Shown one piece after another: positions 1 through 7,901 of a stretch of 64,000 nucleotides of DNA. The first letter of the stretch is position 1; every line of letters begins with the position of its first letter. The translations under genes were made by a program, and so were the position numbers. The notes under the pieces are model-generated. The model was not told where the DNA came from. It searched no databases and worked only from the letters and a program-made list of their open reading frames with translations. The DNA comes from Brucepastera parasyntrophica (lineage in GTDB: Bacteria; Spirochaetota; Spirochaetia; Treponematales; Treponemataceae), in NCBI RefSeq assembly GCF_022376835.1, contig NZ_CP084606.1:1606501-1670500 (forward strand), in the 5' to 3' direction.

Positions 1-481
1 GAAGAAACCTCGGTTCTATTGCGAGAGAACGGGCTATTTCAGTCCTTCTGCGCTCGCCCCCGGAAAGAGTATAGGCGGCCTGTTTTCTGACAGCCTGTAT
101 GCCGAACTCGTCAATAAGCGAATCCAGTTTTTGCATGCGTTCCGCCTTTGATAAATCCTTTCTGGTTTCAAGGACAGCAAGAATATTCTGCTCGACTGAA
201 AGTTTTCTGAAGGCGGAAGCTTCCTGCGGAAGGTATGAAAGTCCGACATGTGCCCGCTTGTACATGGGAAGATCGGTAACAGACCTGTCATTCATATATA
301 TATTTCCGCTGTACGGCTTGTAAAAGCCTACAATCATATAAAAAGTCGTGGTTTTTCCTGCCCCGTTCGGGCCAAGCAGTCCAAGGATTTCTCCCGACTG
401 CATTGAAAAAGTAACATCCCGGACCGCGTGCTTTTTGCGGAAAAATTTATTGAGCCCCTCGGCCCGTAAGGTATCAATCAT
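1..481 (-). CDS. lptB: LptB, LPS-transport ABC ATPase (partial)
   Basis: This is the 5' part of an ABC ATPase; its 3' end lies outside the window. Translation shows Walker [17 protein letters not shown] (residues about 37-52), a Q-loop region ([14 protein letters not shown]) and the signature [16 protein letters not shown], a combination typical of LptB, the cytoplasmic ATPase that powers lipid-glycan extraction by the LptBFGC complex. The ATG at 481-479 overlaps the lptA stop by 8 bp (ATGATTGA), so the two are translationally coupled in the lptC-lptA-lptB order also found in other treponemes. Whether this organism makes true LPS cannot be told from this window; the exported glycolipid may differ. 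Confidence 0.93.
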   Translation of the reverse strand, partial: MIDTLRAEGLNKFFRKKHAVRDVTFSMQSGEILGLLGPNGAGKTTTFYMIVGFYKPYSGNIYMNDRSVTDLPMYKRAHVGLSYLPQEASAFRKLSVEQNILAVLETRKDLSKAERMQKLDSLIDEFGIQAVRKQAAYTLSGGERRRTEIARSLAIEPRFL

Positions 482-1298
482 TATCTGCTTCCTCCAGGGA
501 AGTTATTTCATCGCCGTCCGTCCCGCTTCCGGCTTCTTCCTGTCCGTCTGAAACTTCCTCGGGAACTGGCGGAGGAACAATCTGCGGCGGCGTTTCCGAA
601 ACCGTACGCTGCACGGGGTCCGCGGGGGACGGAGAAGGTGCCCCGGATGACGCGGGAGGTCCGGAAGGCTGCTTGGTATCCTTTAAAGTTCCGCTGACGG
701 AACCGTCAAGAATGATCTGCTCGGTATCAAGATTGACCGAAATACGGTCCGCCCGGAATTCATCTCCGTCACGGATAACCAGCGGAGAACCGGAAAGATC
801 AAGCAGGGACAGTCCCCGCCTGTACAGAACAAAATTCGCCTTGCATTCAATATTATTCTTTACCAGATTTACATTAATCTGCAAAAGCGCGGTTTCGGTT
901 TTCTGGTTATAGGTAATGAGTACAGCGGAGGCTTCAACATTGTTTTTCGAATCGGAAAGTCTGGCACTGCCCCGGAAAGAAGCAACTTCAGTGTCCCGGT
1001 CATAGGAAAGCTCTTCGGCATGAAAGGTATAGCCCTTTTCCTCATCCCGTCCGGCGACATTTCCCCGCGCGTTTACATATCGGAAATCCTTGCCCGATAA
1101 TTCAATTATATCGCCGTTTATCTGAAGTGTTCCGACAGTAACATTGGCGTTTCCGTCCAGTACCGTAACGCTGCTCTTTTTCGAGGTCGAACCGGACATA
1201 CGGTCCGCGGAAAAACTGATATCATTCGTATCAGCAGCCAGAATGCTGAAGGAAAGAAAGGCTCCCAATATGCAGAACAACTTTTTTGTTATATCCAT
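474..1298 (-). CDS. lptA: LptA/OstA-like periplasmic transport protein
   Basis: This 274-residue protein has a signal peptide ([21 protein letters not shown], cleavage near AAD) followed by an OstA/LptA beta-jellyroll region (about 25-210). There are repeated short strands such as [18 protein letters not shown] and IILDGSVSG. The last about 65 residues are Pro/Ser/Asp/Glu-rich and look disordered. LptA bridges the periplasm between LptC and the outer membrane. It lies 30 bp downstream of lptC and overlaps lptB. The acidic Pro-rich tail is longer than in E. coli LptA and could be lineage specific. Assignment rests on position and fold-like pattern more than on strict motifs. Confidence 0.85.
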   Translation of the reverse strand: MDITKKLFCILGAFLSFSILAADTNDISFSADRMSGSTSKKSSVTVLDGNANVTVGTLQINGDIIELSGKDFRYVNARGNVAGRDEEKGYTFHAEELSYDRDTEVASFRGSARLSDSKNNVEASAVLITYNQKTETALLQINVNLVKNNIECKANFVLYRRGLSLLDLSGSPLVIRDGDEFRADRISVNLDTEQIILDGSVSGTLKDTKQPSGPPASSGAPSPSPADPVQRTVSETPPQIVPPPVPEEVSDGQEEAGSGTDGDEITSLEEADND

Positions 1299-1328
1299 AT
1301 ATGTTTAAATGTCCCTGCAGGCATAATG

Positions 1329-1967
1329 TTACGGTATCTGTTCATTTTCAGTTCCGTCCTGATTGGTATCATTTTCCGGAACCTGGCCGGAATTTTCATC
1401 ACTTTCACCGGTTTCCCGGGATAAAATACCTGAAACTTCGTTTTCAAAGCTATAGGAATGGCTTAATGTATCGGCAAAAAACCCTGTTCCCCGGATAATG
1501 GAGCCGTCATCCTTTTCGATTTCAACCAATCCGGCATGGGGCGCGCTTAAATGGTGCTGTTTTTTTTGCCAGCGCAAATCCGGCGCCCTCAGATATATAC
1601 TGTCAGAAACAACATAAAAGGAAGCACCCATCCCAAGGGAATAGATTTCAGCCTCATCGTTAATAAGCATAACCCCTGCGGAACCCTCAGCCTCTATTGT
1701 CTCAGCTCCATTGCCTGAATATTCCGTAAAAAAAACGCCTTCACCCGCCCAGATTCTGTCCGTATCATATATTTCGAGGAGCCGCGCGCTGAAAAGCATG
1801 GACAGCTGCGCGTTTTCATACCTCCCGGCGGAGGCTTCCATAAAGACCATATCAGGGACGGCCCGTTCATAGTCCAACCCGTCATTGTAATTAAATGAAC
1901 AGCCGGATAAAAAGGCAGAAAAGAGAAAAATACCGATAAAAAACGGCTTTTTTTCAAAAATATACAT
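1329..1967 (-). CDS. lptC: LptC-like lipoprotein
   Basis: This 212-residue protein has an N-terminal hydrophobic segment ending in a lipobox (FLSGC, Cys about 23), then an LptC-type beta-rich domain with GEGVFFTEYSGNGAETIEAEG and a late RGTGFFADTLSHSYSFENEVSG, both common in LptC. The C-terminal 30 residues are acidic and polar. It is the first gene of the lptC-lptA-lptB unit. The start at 1967 is preceded by no Shine-Dalgarno; instead a near-consensus promoter ends 6 bp before the ATG, so the transcript is probably leaderless. LptC normally docks LptA to LptBFG at the inner membrane. Confidence 0.85.
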   Translation of the reverse strand: MYIFEKKPFFIGIFLFSAFLSGCSFNYNDGLDYERAVPDMVFMEASAGRYENAQLSMLFSARLLEIYDTDRIWAGEGVFFTEYSGNGAETIEAEGSAGVMLINDEAEIYSLGMGASFYVVSDSIYLRAPDLRWQKKQHHLSAPHAGLVEIEKDDGSIIRGTGFFADTLSHSYSFENEVSGILSRETGESDENSGQVPENDTNQDGTENEQIP

Positions 1968-1973
1968 ATATTT

Positions 1974-2002
1974 ACTATACAGTTATTCTCTATTTTCGTC
2001 AA
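1974..2002 (-). promoter_or_regulatory. lptC promoter (leaderless)
   Basis: On the minus strand, -35 TTGACG (2002-1997), a 17-bp spacer and -10 TATAGT (1979-1974). The ATG of lptC begins 7 bp after the -10, where transcription would be expected to start. No ribosome binding site fits in that space. Confidence 0.7.
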
Positions 2003-2018
2003 AATGTGCTTTATCGCA

Positions 2019-2047
2019 TTGACACTATATGTAAGAAGTTTTAAATT
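2019..2047 (+). promoter_or_regulatory. cheR promoter
   Basis: A perfect -35 TTGACA (2019-2024), 17-bp spacer and -10 TAAATT (2042-2047). It faces cheR, leaving a leader of about 30 nt that contains the GGAG Shine-Dalgarno. It lies back to back with the lptC promoter. Confidence 0.6.
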
Positions 2048-2084
2048 TCAAGTAATCGTCCAAAAAAGTCGATATGGAGTTATT

Positions 2085-2900
2085 ATGTCTGAATTTCTCA
2101 GCGACACCGATTTTGAACTATATCGCAAATTAATTTATGATGAAAGCGGTATAACTTTTTCGTCAATGAATCGGACTATTCTTGAAAGCCGCCTTAAAGA
2201 CAGGCTCCGGGAAACCAATCTCGCGACTCCTGCGGAGTACTATAATCTTGTCCGCAAAGACAAGGAAGAACTCAAGGTTATGCTGGATTCCGTCACCACG
2301 AATCTGACAAGATTCTTCCGTAACCAGCCCCATTTTGACGCTCTGATTAATTATGTACTTCCCGCGCTCATTAACCTGAAAAAAGTTTCCGGCGATAACA
2401 AAATCAGGGTTTGGAGCGCAGGATGTTCAACAGGGGAAGAACCCTACACCATAGCAATGATCCTCAAGGACAAACTTCCTCCGGCTTTTACCGCCGAAAT
2501 TGTCGCCTCCGATATATCCCTTAAAAGTCTGATGGTTGGAAAAATGGGGTTTTATACCGACAGCAGGATTGTGGGTATTCCCGATAATTATCTGGGCAGA
2601 TTCTTTGACCATAAAAATGACGGGTATCAGGTACGTGACGAACTCATAAAAATGATCCGTTTTGACTACCATAACCTGAAACATGATTCAGGGCTGCGCA
2701 ATATTGACATTGTGTTTTGCCGAAACGTCTTAATCTACTTTGATGAAGCCGCCCAGAAAGCGGTAATTGACCGTTTCTGGGACGCGATGGCTCCGAAATC
2801 CTATCTTTTTATCGGACATTCGGAATCACTGTTTGGCATGAATACGCGGTTTGAATTCCTCAAGACCGATTGGGCTTGTCTCTATCAAAAGAATATCTAA
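2085..2900 (+). CDS. cheR: Chemotaxis protein methyltransferase CheR
   Basis: This 271-residue protein methylates glutamates on chemoreceptors using SAM. It has an N-terminal helical CheR_N domain (about 1-55) and a Rossmann-like methyltransferase domain with the SAM motif VWSAGCSTGEEPYTIAM, then FCRNVLIYFD and IGHSESLFG. The start at 2085 is chosen because GGAG sits 8 bp upstream; an in-frame extension upstream overlaps the promoter and has no RBS. cheB follows after 18 bp, so the pair forms the receptor adaptation module. No cheA, cheW or receptor gene is in the window. Confidence 0.95.
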   Translation: MSEFLSDTDFELYRKLIYDESGITFSSMNRTILESRLKDRLRETNLATPAEYYNLVRKDKEELKVMLDSVTTNLTRFFRNQPHFDALINYVLPALINLKKVSGDNKIRVWSAGCSTGEEPYTIAMILKDKLPPAFTAEIVASDISLKSLMVGKMGFYTDSRIVGIPDNYLGRFFDHKNDGYQVRDELIKMIRFDYHNLKHDSGLRNIDIVFCRNVLIYFDEAAQKAVIDRFWDAMAPKSYLFIGHSESLFGMNTRFEFLKTDWACLYQKNI

Positions 2901-2918
2901 ATTCAGGAATAACAAAAT

Positions 2919-4151
2919 ATGGATAAAATAGGCGTTTTAGTAGTCGATGACTCTGCGCTCATGCGCAGTTTAATTGGTAACATAATCTCAAGCTCCCCGG
3001 ATCTGTATGTAGTTGACAAAGCTATGAACGGGCGTTTCGCGCTGAAAAAACTTGCCCAGATTCACCCTGATGTTATTATTCTTGACATTGAAATGCCTGA
3101 AATGAATGGCATTGAATTTCTTGAGGCGAGAAGAAAACTCGGCATAGAAATTCCTGTTGTGATATTATCAAGTATTGCAAAAGCCAGAGCCCATGTTACC
3201 ATGCAGTGTCTGGAACTCGGGGCAAGCGACTTTGTAACAAAACCATCAGGATCGGAATCCCTCGATCTTCATACCGTAGCGAACCAGATTATTGAGCTTC
3301 TGTACGGTTACGGCAGCAGATACCACATTAAAAAGCAGTCAGGCCTGATAAAACCATTGCCGGTTGACCAGCTCCGTTCATTCGGGACCTCGCTGGGAGA
3401 TATGGAAAGAAGCTTTTCAAAAATTGATATTGAGCCTGAGCTTGACAATACCGCGGTACCGGCGGTTCCCGAGATACCTCAGCGGCCGAGAACTCCGCAT
3501 GTTTCCCATATTTCTTTCCCCGGAAAGGACAGGACGCAGGCCAAACCGGTGCCGGTACGCAGTCCAGGCAATATTGAAATAATCGCAATAGGCATTTCAA
3601 CCGGCGGGCCGAATGCTCTGAGAGAAGTTTTTCCCCATTTGTCACCCGATTTGCCGCAGCCTATTGTTGTCGTTCAGCACATGCCGCCCAGTTTCACCGA
3701 AGAATTCGCCAATAGCTTAAACAGGATATGTCCGCTGGAAGTAAAAGAGGCAAAGGACGGCGATATTGTCAAAGCGGGAAGAATTCTGATTGCGCCCGGG
3801 GATTTTCATATGATAGTTGAAAGAAAACCTCTGGCGACAACGGTCCGGATTACGGATGACCCGCCTCAAAACGGTCATCGCCCTTCAGTTGATGTCCTTT
3901 TTGAATCGATTAAAAAGAACTACCAGAACCATGCGCTCGCAATTATTATGACAGGAATGGGACGGGACGGGGCGGCGCAGATTACGGAACTGTATAAAGA
4001 GGGAGCCAGAACAATCGGGCAGGACCAGAATTCGAGTATTGTATACGGTATGCCCCGGGTCGCATACGAGATGGGAGGCATAATGGAACAATTGCCGCTG
4101 TCCGAAATTGCTTCCGCGATTAACCGCTATGGCATGGAATTCAGGAAATAA
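2919..4151 (+). CDS. cheB: CheB, protein-glutamate methylesterase/deamidase
   Basis: This 410-residue two-domain adaptation enzyme has an N-terminal receiver (about 1-125) with Asp10-Asp11, phospho-acceptor Asp56 (ILDIEMPEMNG) and a conserved Lys in VTKPSGS. A Pro-rich linker (about 150-215) is longer than usual. The C-terminal methylesterase domain carries the catalytic Ser (IGISTGGPNALREVF), His (VVQHMPPSFTEEFA) and Asp (MTGMGRDGA). It removes methyl groups added by CheR and is activated by CheA phosphorylation. It lies in an operon with cheR; its 3' flank leads into a dispersed repeat at 4207. Confidence 0.95.
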   Translation: MDKIGVLVVDDSALMRSLIGNIISSSPDLYVVDKAMNGRFALKKLAQIHPDVIILDIEMPEMNGIEFLEARRKLGIEIPVVILSSIAKARAHVTMQCLELGASDFVTKPSGSESLDLHTVANQIIELLYGYGSRYHIKKQSGLIKPLPVDQLRSFGTSLGDMERSFSKIDIEPELDNTAVPAVPEIPQRPRTPHVSHISFPGKDRTQAKPVPVRSPGNIEIIAIGISTGGPNALREVFPHLSPDLPQPIVVVQHMPPSFTEEFANSLNRICPLEVKEAKDGDIVKAGRILIAPGDFHMIVERKPLATTVRITDDPPQNGHRPSVDVLFESIKKNYQNHALAIIMTGMGRDGAAQITELYKEGARTIGQDQNSSIVYGMPRVAYEMGGIMEQLPLSEIASAINRYGMEFRK

Positions 4152-4206
4152 CAGGCGGGTATCGCAATTGGTCATATGCAGGACTTAACCTGCATATGAT
4201 TCCCGT

Positions 4207-4350
4207 TTATTCGAGGCGAGGGTTTAATAACAACCTATAAAAACGTTAGTTTTTGTAGGTTCCATGGTATTAAACCTGAGACCAATTCCACGGGAGAGAA
4301 AAATACTCCAGACCGAAGGTCTGCCCTGCTCTGCGGCGAGGTATTTTATT
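4207..4350 (+). repeat. Modular multi-hairpin repeat, copy A
   Basis: A 144-bp dispersed element, also at 7185-7355, 19939-20095 (inverted) and 63980-64000 (cut by the window end). It begins TTATTCGAGGCGAGGGTTTAA and ends GGTATTTTATT. Inside are a hairpin AACCTAtAAAAAC/GTTTTTgTAGGTT (4233-4260) and an outer stem AAATAC.../...GTATTT. In this copy the second stem contains a small CAGACCgaaGGTCTG hairpin that lies elsewhere in copy B. The last bases of the element form part of the stop codon of the minus-strand lipoprotein at 4349. Confidence 0.85.
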
Positions 4351-5341
4351 ATTCTTCCGTTTTTTCAACTTTTACATAATCATTTACATTTACATAGAAG
4401 GGCCGGAACAGCCGGATCAGTTCCTCCGCAAGCATATCCAGAATCTCATTGGCGCTGTCGGTAAAATTGTAATTCCTGAAATATTTCGCGTATGCCGCGG
4501 CGTCCTTGTTCGCCACAGGAAGATATACATAATTCTGCACCATATATCCTATAGGGGAAGGTCCTTTGAGGGAAAAAGGCTGCTTTGTCTTTTGCGATAT
4601 GAGGATTTCACCGGTTTGTGAATTTTTAAGCGAAAATTTAGCGCTGGCGGCGCGGTACAGAAAATAATCACCTGTTACCGGCTTGTGATCCTTTGGCGCG
4701 AGATTGGGGTTTGAATCGGGTTCAAGGATCTCATACACCTCACTTTCAACATCTACACTGATGGTAAGGATATAATCAGCGGCCCCGCCGGTCAGAATTT
4801 TCGTAAAAACGGGTGTAAGCGTTTCTCCTTCAGGGTCGAAGGAATACGGGTACGGTTTGTTTGCATACTGAAGCGTATAATCGCTCAGGTCATATATAAG
4901 AGGCCGGGTCGCATAATCACCATATGTCCGCTGGGAACGTGAAATGGGAATAACATAATCTTCCTGCGTTGAAAGCAGGTTTTCCATTTTTTTGAAAAAA
5001 TAATCGGTAAGATAAGCATCTTTGAGGCCTGATTTGGCAAAAATGTTGGTATCCAGGACTCCGACCTGCCCGATTCCGCTCTTTCTTTCTTCTTCCATGA
5101 ATTTTCCGGCAAGCGGAACATCCACCCCGTTTACGGAAAGAGTTGCGTCCCTGAGATCAATCAAGTCAAAACGGGATGAACTCAGTTCAACTTCTACATC
5201 CTGCAGGGACAGGCTCGCGTCCTGTACAGACGAGGCTATCGCCGGGTATTCAGCTGTTGTAATTGTTACAGCCTGCCTGGTTGCGCAGGAAATAAATAAT
5301 GCGCAGACAAGCGCCGGACCGAGAACAACGGACTTTTTCAT
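4349..5341 (-). CDS. Putative lipoprotein, unknown function
   Basis: A predicted lipoprotein of about 330 residues: MKKSVVLGPALVCALFISC with lipobox LFISC. The mature part has no family I recognise; it is mixed alpha/beta with an early Ser/Leu-rich region and a conserved-looking middle (DYVIPISRSQRTYGD, LTPVFTKILTGGAADYILTISVDVES). This resembles periplasmic lipoproteins that address a ligand as they report a state, but no motif proves it. Start 5341 is chosen over 5356 because GAGGAG sits 8 bp before it. The TAA stop (4351-4349) is built from the edge of repeat A, suggesting that the element inserted at, or co-evolved with, the gene end. Confidence 0.6.
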   Translation of the reverse strand: MKKSVVLGPALVCALFISCATRQAVTITTAEYPAIASSVQDASLSLQDVEVELSSSRFDLIDLRDATLSVNGVDVPLAGKFMEEERKSGIGQVGVLDTNIFAKSGLKDAYLTDYFFKKMENLLSTQEDYVIPISRSQRTYGDYATRPLIYDLSDYTLQYANKPYPYSFDPEGETLTPVFTKILTGGAADYILTISVDVESEVYEILEPDSNPNLAPKDHKPVTGDYFLYRAASAKFSLKNSQTGEILISQKTKQPFSLKGPSPIGYMVQNYVYLPVANKDAAAYAKYFRNYNFTDSANEILDMLAEELIRLFRPFYVNVNDYVKVEKTEE

Positions 5342-5375
5342 TCTAAAACTCCTCACTTCTTTATTTGAAAGGCAA

Positions 5376-5881
5376 CTATATCACGGAAAGAAAAATGAGG
5401 AGAAGGCAAATTCCACCAGAAAAGTAATATATTATGCGGAAAAAGCTGTCTTTACAGCGAAGGACCGGATATCCTGTAATAAATACTGTTCTCTCCTGAG
5501 GCCAGCAGAAGAAAAACTCTTCAATCCAGAAGCTTGTGTCATTAATCAGATGGATGATCATATCATATTCACGTTTTTCCGGTTCATAAAAAACGGTCAG
5601 GACAACAACATTGTCGTTTGAAACAATATTTTCAACATCACAGCGGCCCATACCGCCGAATTCAACAAAGGGCGAAAGCGCGTATAAATCAAGAACCAGG
5701 GAATGGTTCGGAACAACCTGGGCTTTTCCCCAGGAAAATTCCCGTTCCGCAGTGCTTGCGGTAAGCAGAAAATCCCAAACCCCGGATAAAAAGCATAATC
5801 CTTGTCAGCCGTACCGCTCGCCTGTACTGACGCCATCTGCAATAATAGTATGAGTACGGGCAATAGTACCGGTTTTTTCAT
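5376..5881 (-). CDS. Hypothetical exported protein (one frameshift)
   Basis: Two reading frames join into one protein of about 168 residues. An N-terminal signal peptide (MKKPVLLPVLILLLQMASVQASG) continues to YAFYPGFG, where one G is missing from a GGG run near 5780. The other frame then continues as DFLLTASTAEREFSWGKAQVVPNHSLVLDL and onward to the stop at 5376. AAGGGG lies 8 bp before the ATG at 5881. I do not recognise the family. The single-base loss matches the window-wide deletion pattern, so this is probably an intact gene. Confidence 0.5.
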
Positions 5882-5960
5882 AAACACGCCCCTTTCGGAA
5901 ATTGTACCACAGTTATGCCTGTTTTAAAATTAATCATTTAAAAAACAGACCGGGCACCCG

Positions 5961-6359
5961 CTATAATATACTGATTATTTCAGGCGTTGAATTTTTGAAC
6001 AGCCGGGACAGGCCTACTGCCGCCGCACAGCCCGCGAGAAAGGCAGCGAAAGCAATTATAATCCGGACAGGCTCGCCTGAAGAAGGCAGCAGGACTGCCG
6101 TCAGTATAAGCGCCGCTGCCGCGAGGAAAACAGGAAGGCCTATCGCGCTGAAAACCTGAAAAACAGGCAAGCCGGCCGGGATATGAACAAAAACTTCAGC
6201 TCCGGGATATATGTCAAGCTTGTTGCTGTTTTTTACTTTTAAAATACCGCCTTTTCCGCCGCAGCCGGTATTGCCGCAGTTACCGCAGGCGGAATTATCC
6301 AGCGGAACAGCTGATATAGTATCTTTTTCAATAGCTATTATTCTGACTTTTTCTTTCAT
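5961..6359 (-). CDS. RseC/MucC-family membrane protein
   Basis: This 132-residue protein matches the RseC family (SoxR-reducing system protein RseC): a Cys-rich N-terminus (ACGNCGNTGCGG, residues about 24-35), a short beta region, then two transmembrane helices (about 67-90 and 98-116). The Cys cluster may bind iron-sulphur or be redox active. In bacteria with an Rnf complex RseC often travels with rnf or rseABC genes; here it instead sits 3 bp after a YmdB-like gene, with which it is probably co-transcribed. Its exact role here is unknown. Confidence 0.8.
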   Translation of the reverse strand: MKEKVRIIAIEKDTISAVPLDNSACGNCGNTGCGGKGGILKVKNSNKLDIYPGAEVFVHIPAGLPVFQVFSAIGLPVFLAAAALILTAVLLPSSGEPVRIIIAFAAFLAGCAAAVGLSRLFKNSTPEIISIL

Positions 6360-6362
6360 GTA

Positions 6363-7172
6363 TCATATTTCCTGCTGCGGCGGATCAGCGCACTCAATCC
6401 CGATGCGGGAAATTGCCTTTGTTTTTCCGGAATCGTCAAGGTCCAGCAGAACTCCCTGCAGCTGCAGGGCCTCCCAGGCATCTTTGGACCAGTCCGGGAT
6501 GCAGGTCAGATATTCGCGTATTTTCGGTTCCGCGGCGGTCCCGCCGACCGAATTTCTGCTTCCTGTTCTTCCCGCGTCCGTTATTACGCCGCAGCCGCCC
6601 GGAAGGATCCTTTCGTCGGCGGTCTGAACCCGGGCGTGGGAACCGATTACCGCGGAAACTTTTCCGTCCGCGTGGTAAAAAAAGGCCTGTTTTTCCGCCG
6701 TTGCGCCGGAATGGAAATCGACAATTATAAAATCCGTCTCTTCGGACAAGCGGGCAGCTACCGCATTAAGGGAAGTAAAGGGATTTTCGCTGTGTACCCT
6801 GGAAAACCCGGCATGTCCCAGCATTGATACTACCGCTATTTTCCTGCCGCCGGCATTGGCAAAATGCCAGCCCCGGCCCGGACTTTCTGGAGGATAGTTT
6901 ACGGGGCGGAGAACATAGGGAAGGGCGTCAATTTCCGCAACCATATCCTTTTTAAAAAAAATACAGTCGCCGCCGGTTATTACATCGGCCCCGAGTTTGC
7001 GCAGGTATCCCGCATGCTGGCGGCCCAGACCGTAAGAACCGGTGGTCCCGTCCCCGTTAACAATAACAAGATCGGGCTTCATCTCTTTTTTCAGGGAGGG
7101 GAGCTGTTTTTTTATACACCAGAGTCCGCTTTTGCCGACAACTTCACTAACATATAGTATCCGGATACCCAC
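6363..7172 (-). CDS. Degenerate YmdB-type (TIGR00282) phosphoesterase paralogue
   Basis: This 269-residue protein aligns throughout with the TIGR00282/YmdB metallophosphoesterase family, cyclic nucleotide phosphodiesterases. Compared with the canonical copy at 53.2 kb, several expected metal-binding residues are changed: GDVVG becomes SEVVG, NGENA becomes NGDGT, GGNHSF becomes GGDCIF, and THTHVQTAD becomes SHARVQTAD. VDFH and the downstream DERILPGG remain. It is therefore likely a paralogue with lost or altered catalysis. The start is a GTG at 7172 with CGGAG 5 bp upstream; repeat copy B lies just upstream. It is followed by the rseC-like gene. Confidence 0.8.
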   Translation of the reverse strand: MGIRILYVSEVVGKSGLWCIKKQLPSLKKEMKPDLVIVNGDGTTGSYGLGRQHAGYLRKLGADVITGGDCIFFKKDMVAEIDALPYVLRPVNYPPESPGRGWHFANAGGRKIAVVSMLGHAGFSRVHSENPFTSLNAVAARLSEETDFIIVDFHSGATAEKQAFFYHADGKVSAVIGSHARVQTADERILPGGCGVITDAGRTGSRNSVGGTAAEPKIREYLTCIPDWSKDAWEALQLQGVLLDLDDSGKTKAISRIGIECADPPQQEI

Positions 7173-7184
7173 AAAAACTCCGTT

Positions 7185-7355
7185 TTATTCGAGGCGAGGG
7201 TTTAATGCCCCAGACCAAAGGTCTGCCCTGCTCTGCGGCGCTTTATATAATAACCTATAAAAACGTTAGTTTTTGTAGGTTCCATGGTTTTAAGCCCGAG
7301 ACCTATTCCTCGGGAGAGAAAAATACTCCGCTGTTCTGCGGCAGGGTATTTTATT
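7185..7355 (+). repeat. Modular multi-hairpin repeat, copy B
   Basis: A 171-bp copy of the element at 4207. The same ends (TTATTCGAGGCGAGGG and GGGTATTTTATT) and the same AACCTA...TAGGTT hairpin are present. The CAGACCaaaGGTCTG sub-hairpin plus CCTGCTCTGCGGCG lies in the 5' part here (7211-7240) rather than in the 3' stem as in copy A. It sits between the TPR gene stop (7380) and the GTG start of the YmdB-like gene, so it would be transcribed if the two are co-expressed. Confidence 0.85.
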
Positions 7356-7379
7356 AAAAATTTCTGAAAATTACGGGAA

Positions 7380-7901
7380 TCAGCTGATACCCCTCTCGGC
7401 AAGAATTGCCGAACATTTTTTCATTTTATCCGTTTTTCCCAATTCTTCGTAGGTATCACGAAGATTATACAGGGCATCATTGAATTCGGGAAGCAGGGTC
7501 ACGGCCGTTTCAAAAGACTTGCAGGCAGCCTCATACCGTTTCTGGCTGAATTGCAGAACTCCGTAATTATTCCATACGCGTCCATTCTGGGGGGCAATTC
7601 CTAATGCGGCCTGATAAGCATCTTCCGCTATGGTATCCTCGCCCAGTTCGTGCAAAAGAACCCCAAGGGTATCAAAAATATCAACATCAAAAGGATTTAT
7701 TTCAAGGGCCTGTAAAAGAGCATTGCGGGCATCGTCATACTGCCCCATTGCCCGGTAACTCAGGGCAAGATTATACCACAGAACATAATTCTCTTTATCA
7801 ATACGTATTGCCTGCCTGAGACAGGCAACCGCCTCGGCGTGTTTTCCTTCCGAGGCGAGCAGGAGGGCTGTTGAATTAAAATATTCCGCTGTTTCTTTCA
7901 T
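7380..7901 (-). CDS. TPR-repeat protein
   Basis: This 173-residue protein is made almost entirely of tetratricopeptide repeats: about four units recur with the A-x3-Y-x2-A pattern, for example YDDARNALLQALEINP, EDAYQAALGIAP and YEAACKSFETAVTLLP. TPR arrays form superhelical protein-binding surfaces. No signal peptide is visible, so it is probably cytoplasmic. The ATG overlaps the end of the prenyl synthase gene by 4 bp, indicating translational coupling. The binding partner is unknown. Confidence 0.85.
   Translation of the reverse strand: MKETAEYFNSTALLLASEGKHAEAVACLRQAIRIDKENYVLWYNLALSYRAMGQYDDARNALLQALEINPFDVDIFDTLGVLLHELGEDTIAEDAYQAALGIAPQNGRVWNNYGVLQFSQKRYEAACKSFETAVTLLPEFNDALYNLRDTYEELGKTDKMKKCSAILAERGIS

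Noticed and set aside
4207-4350. Repeat A as an insertion sequence or MITE with transposase
   Set aside because: No coding sequence and no clear terminal inverted repeats; kept as a structured repeat only.
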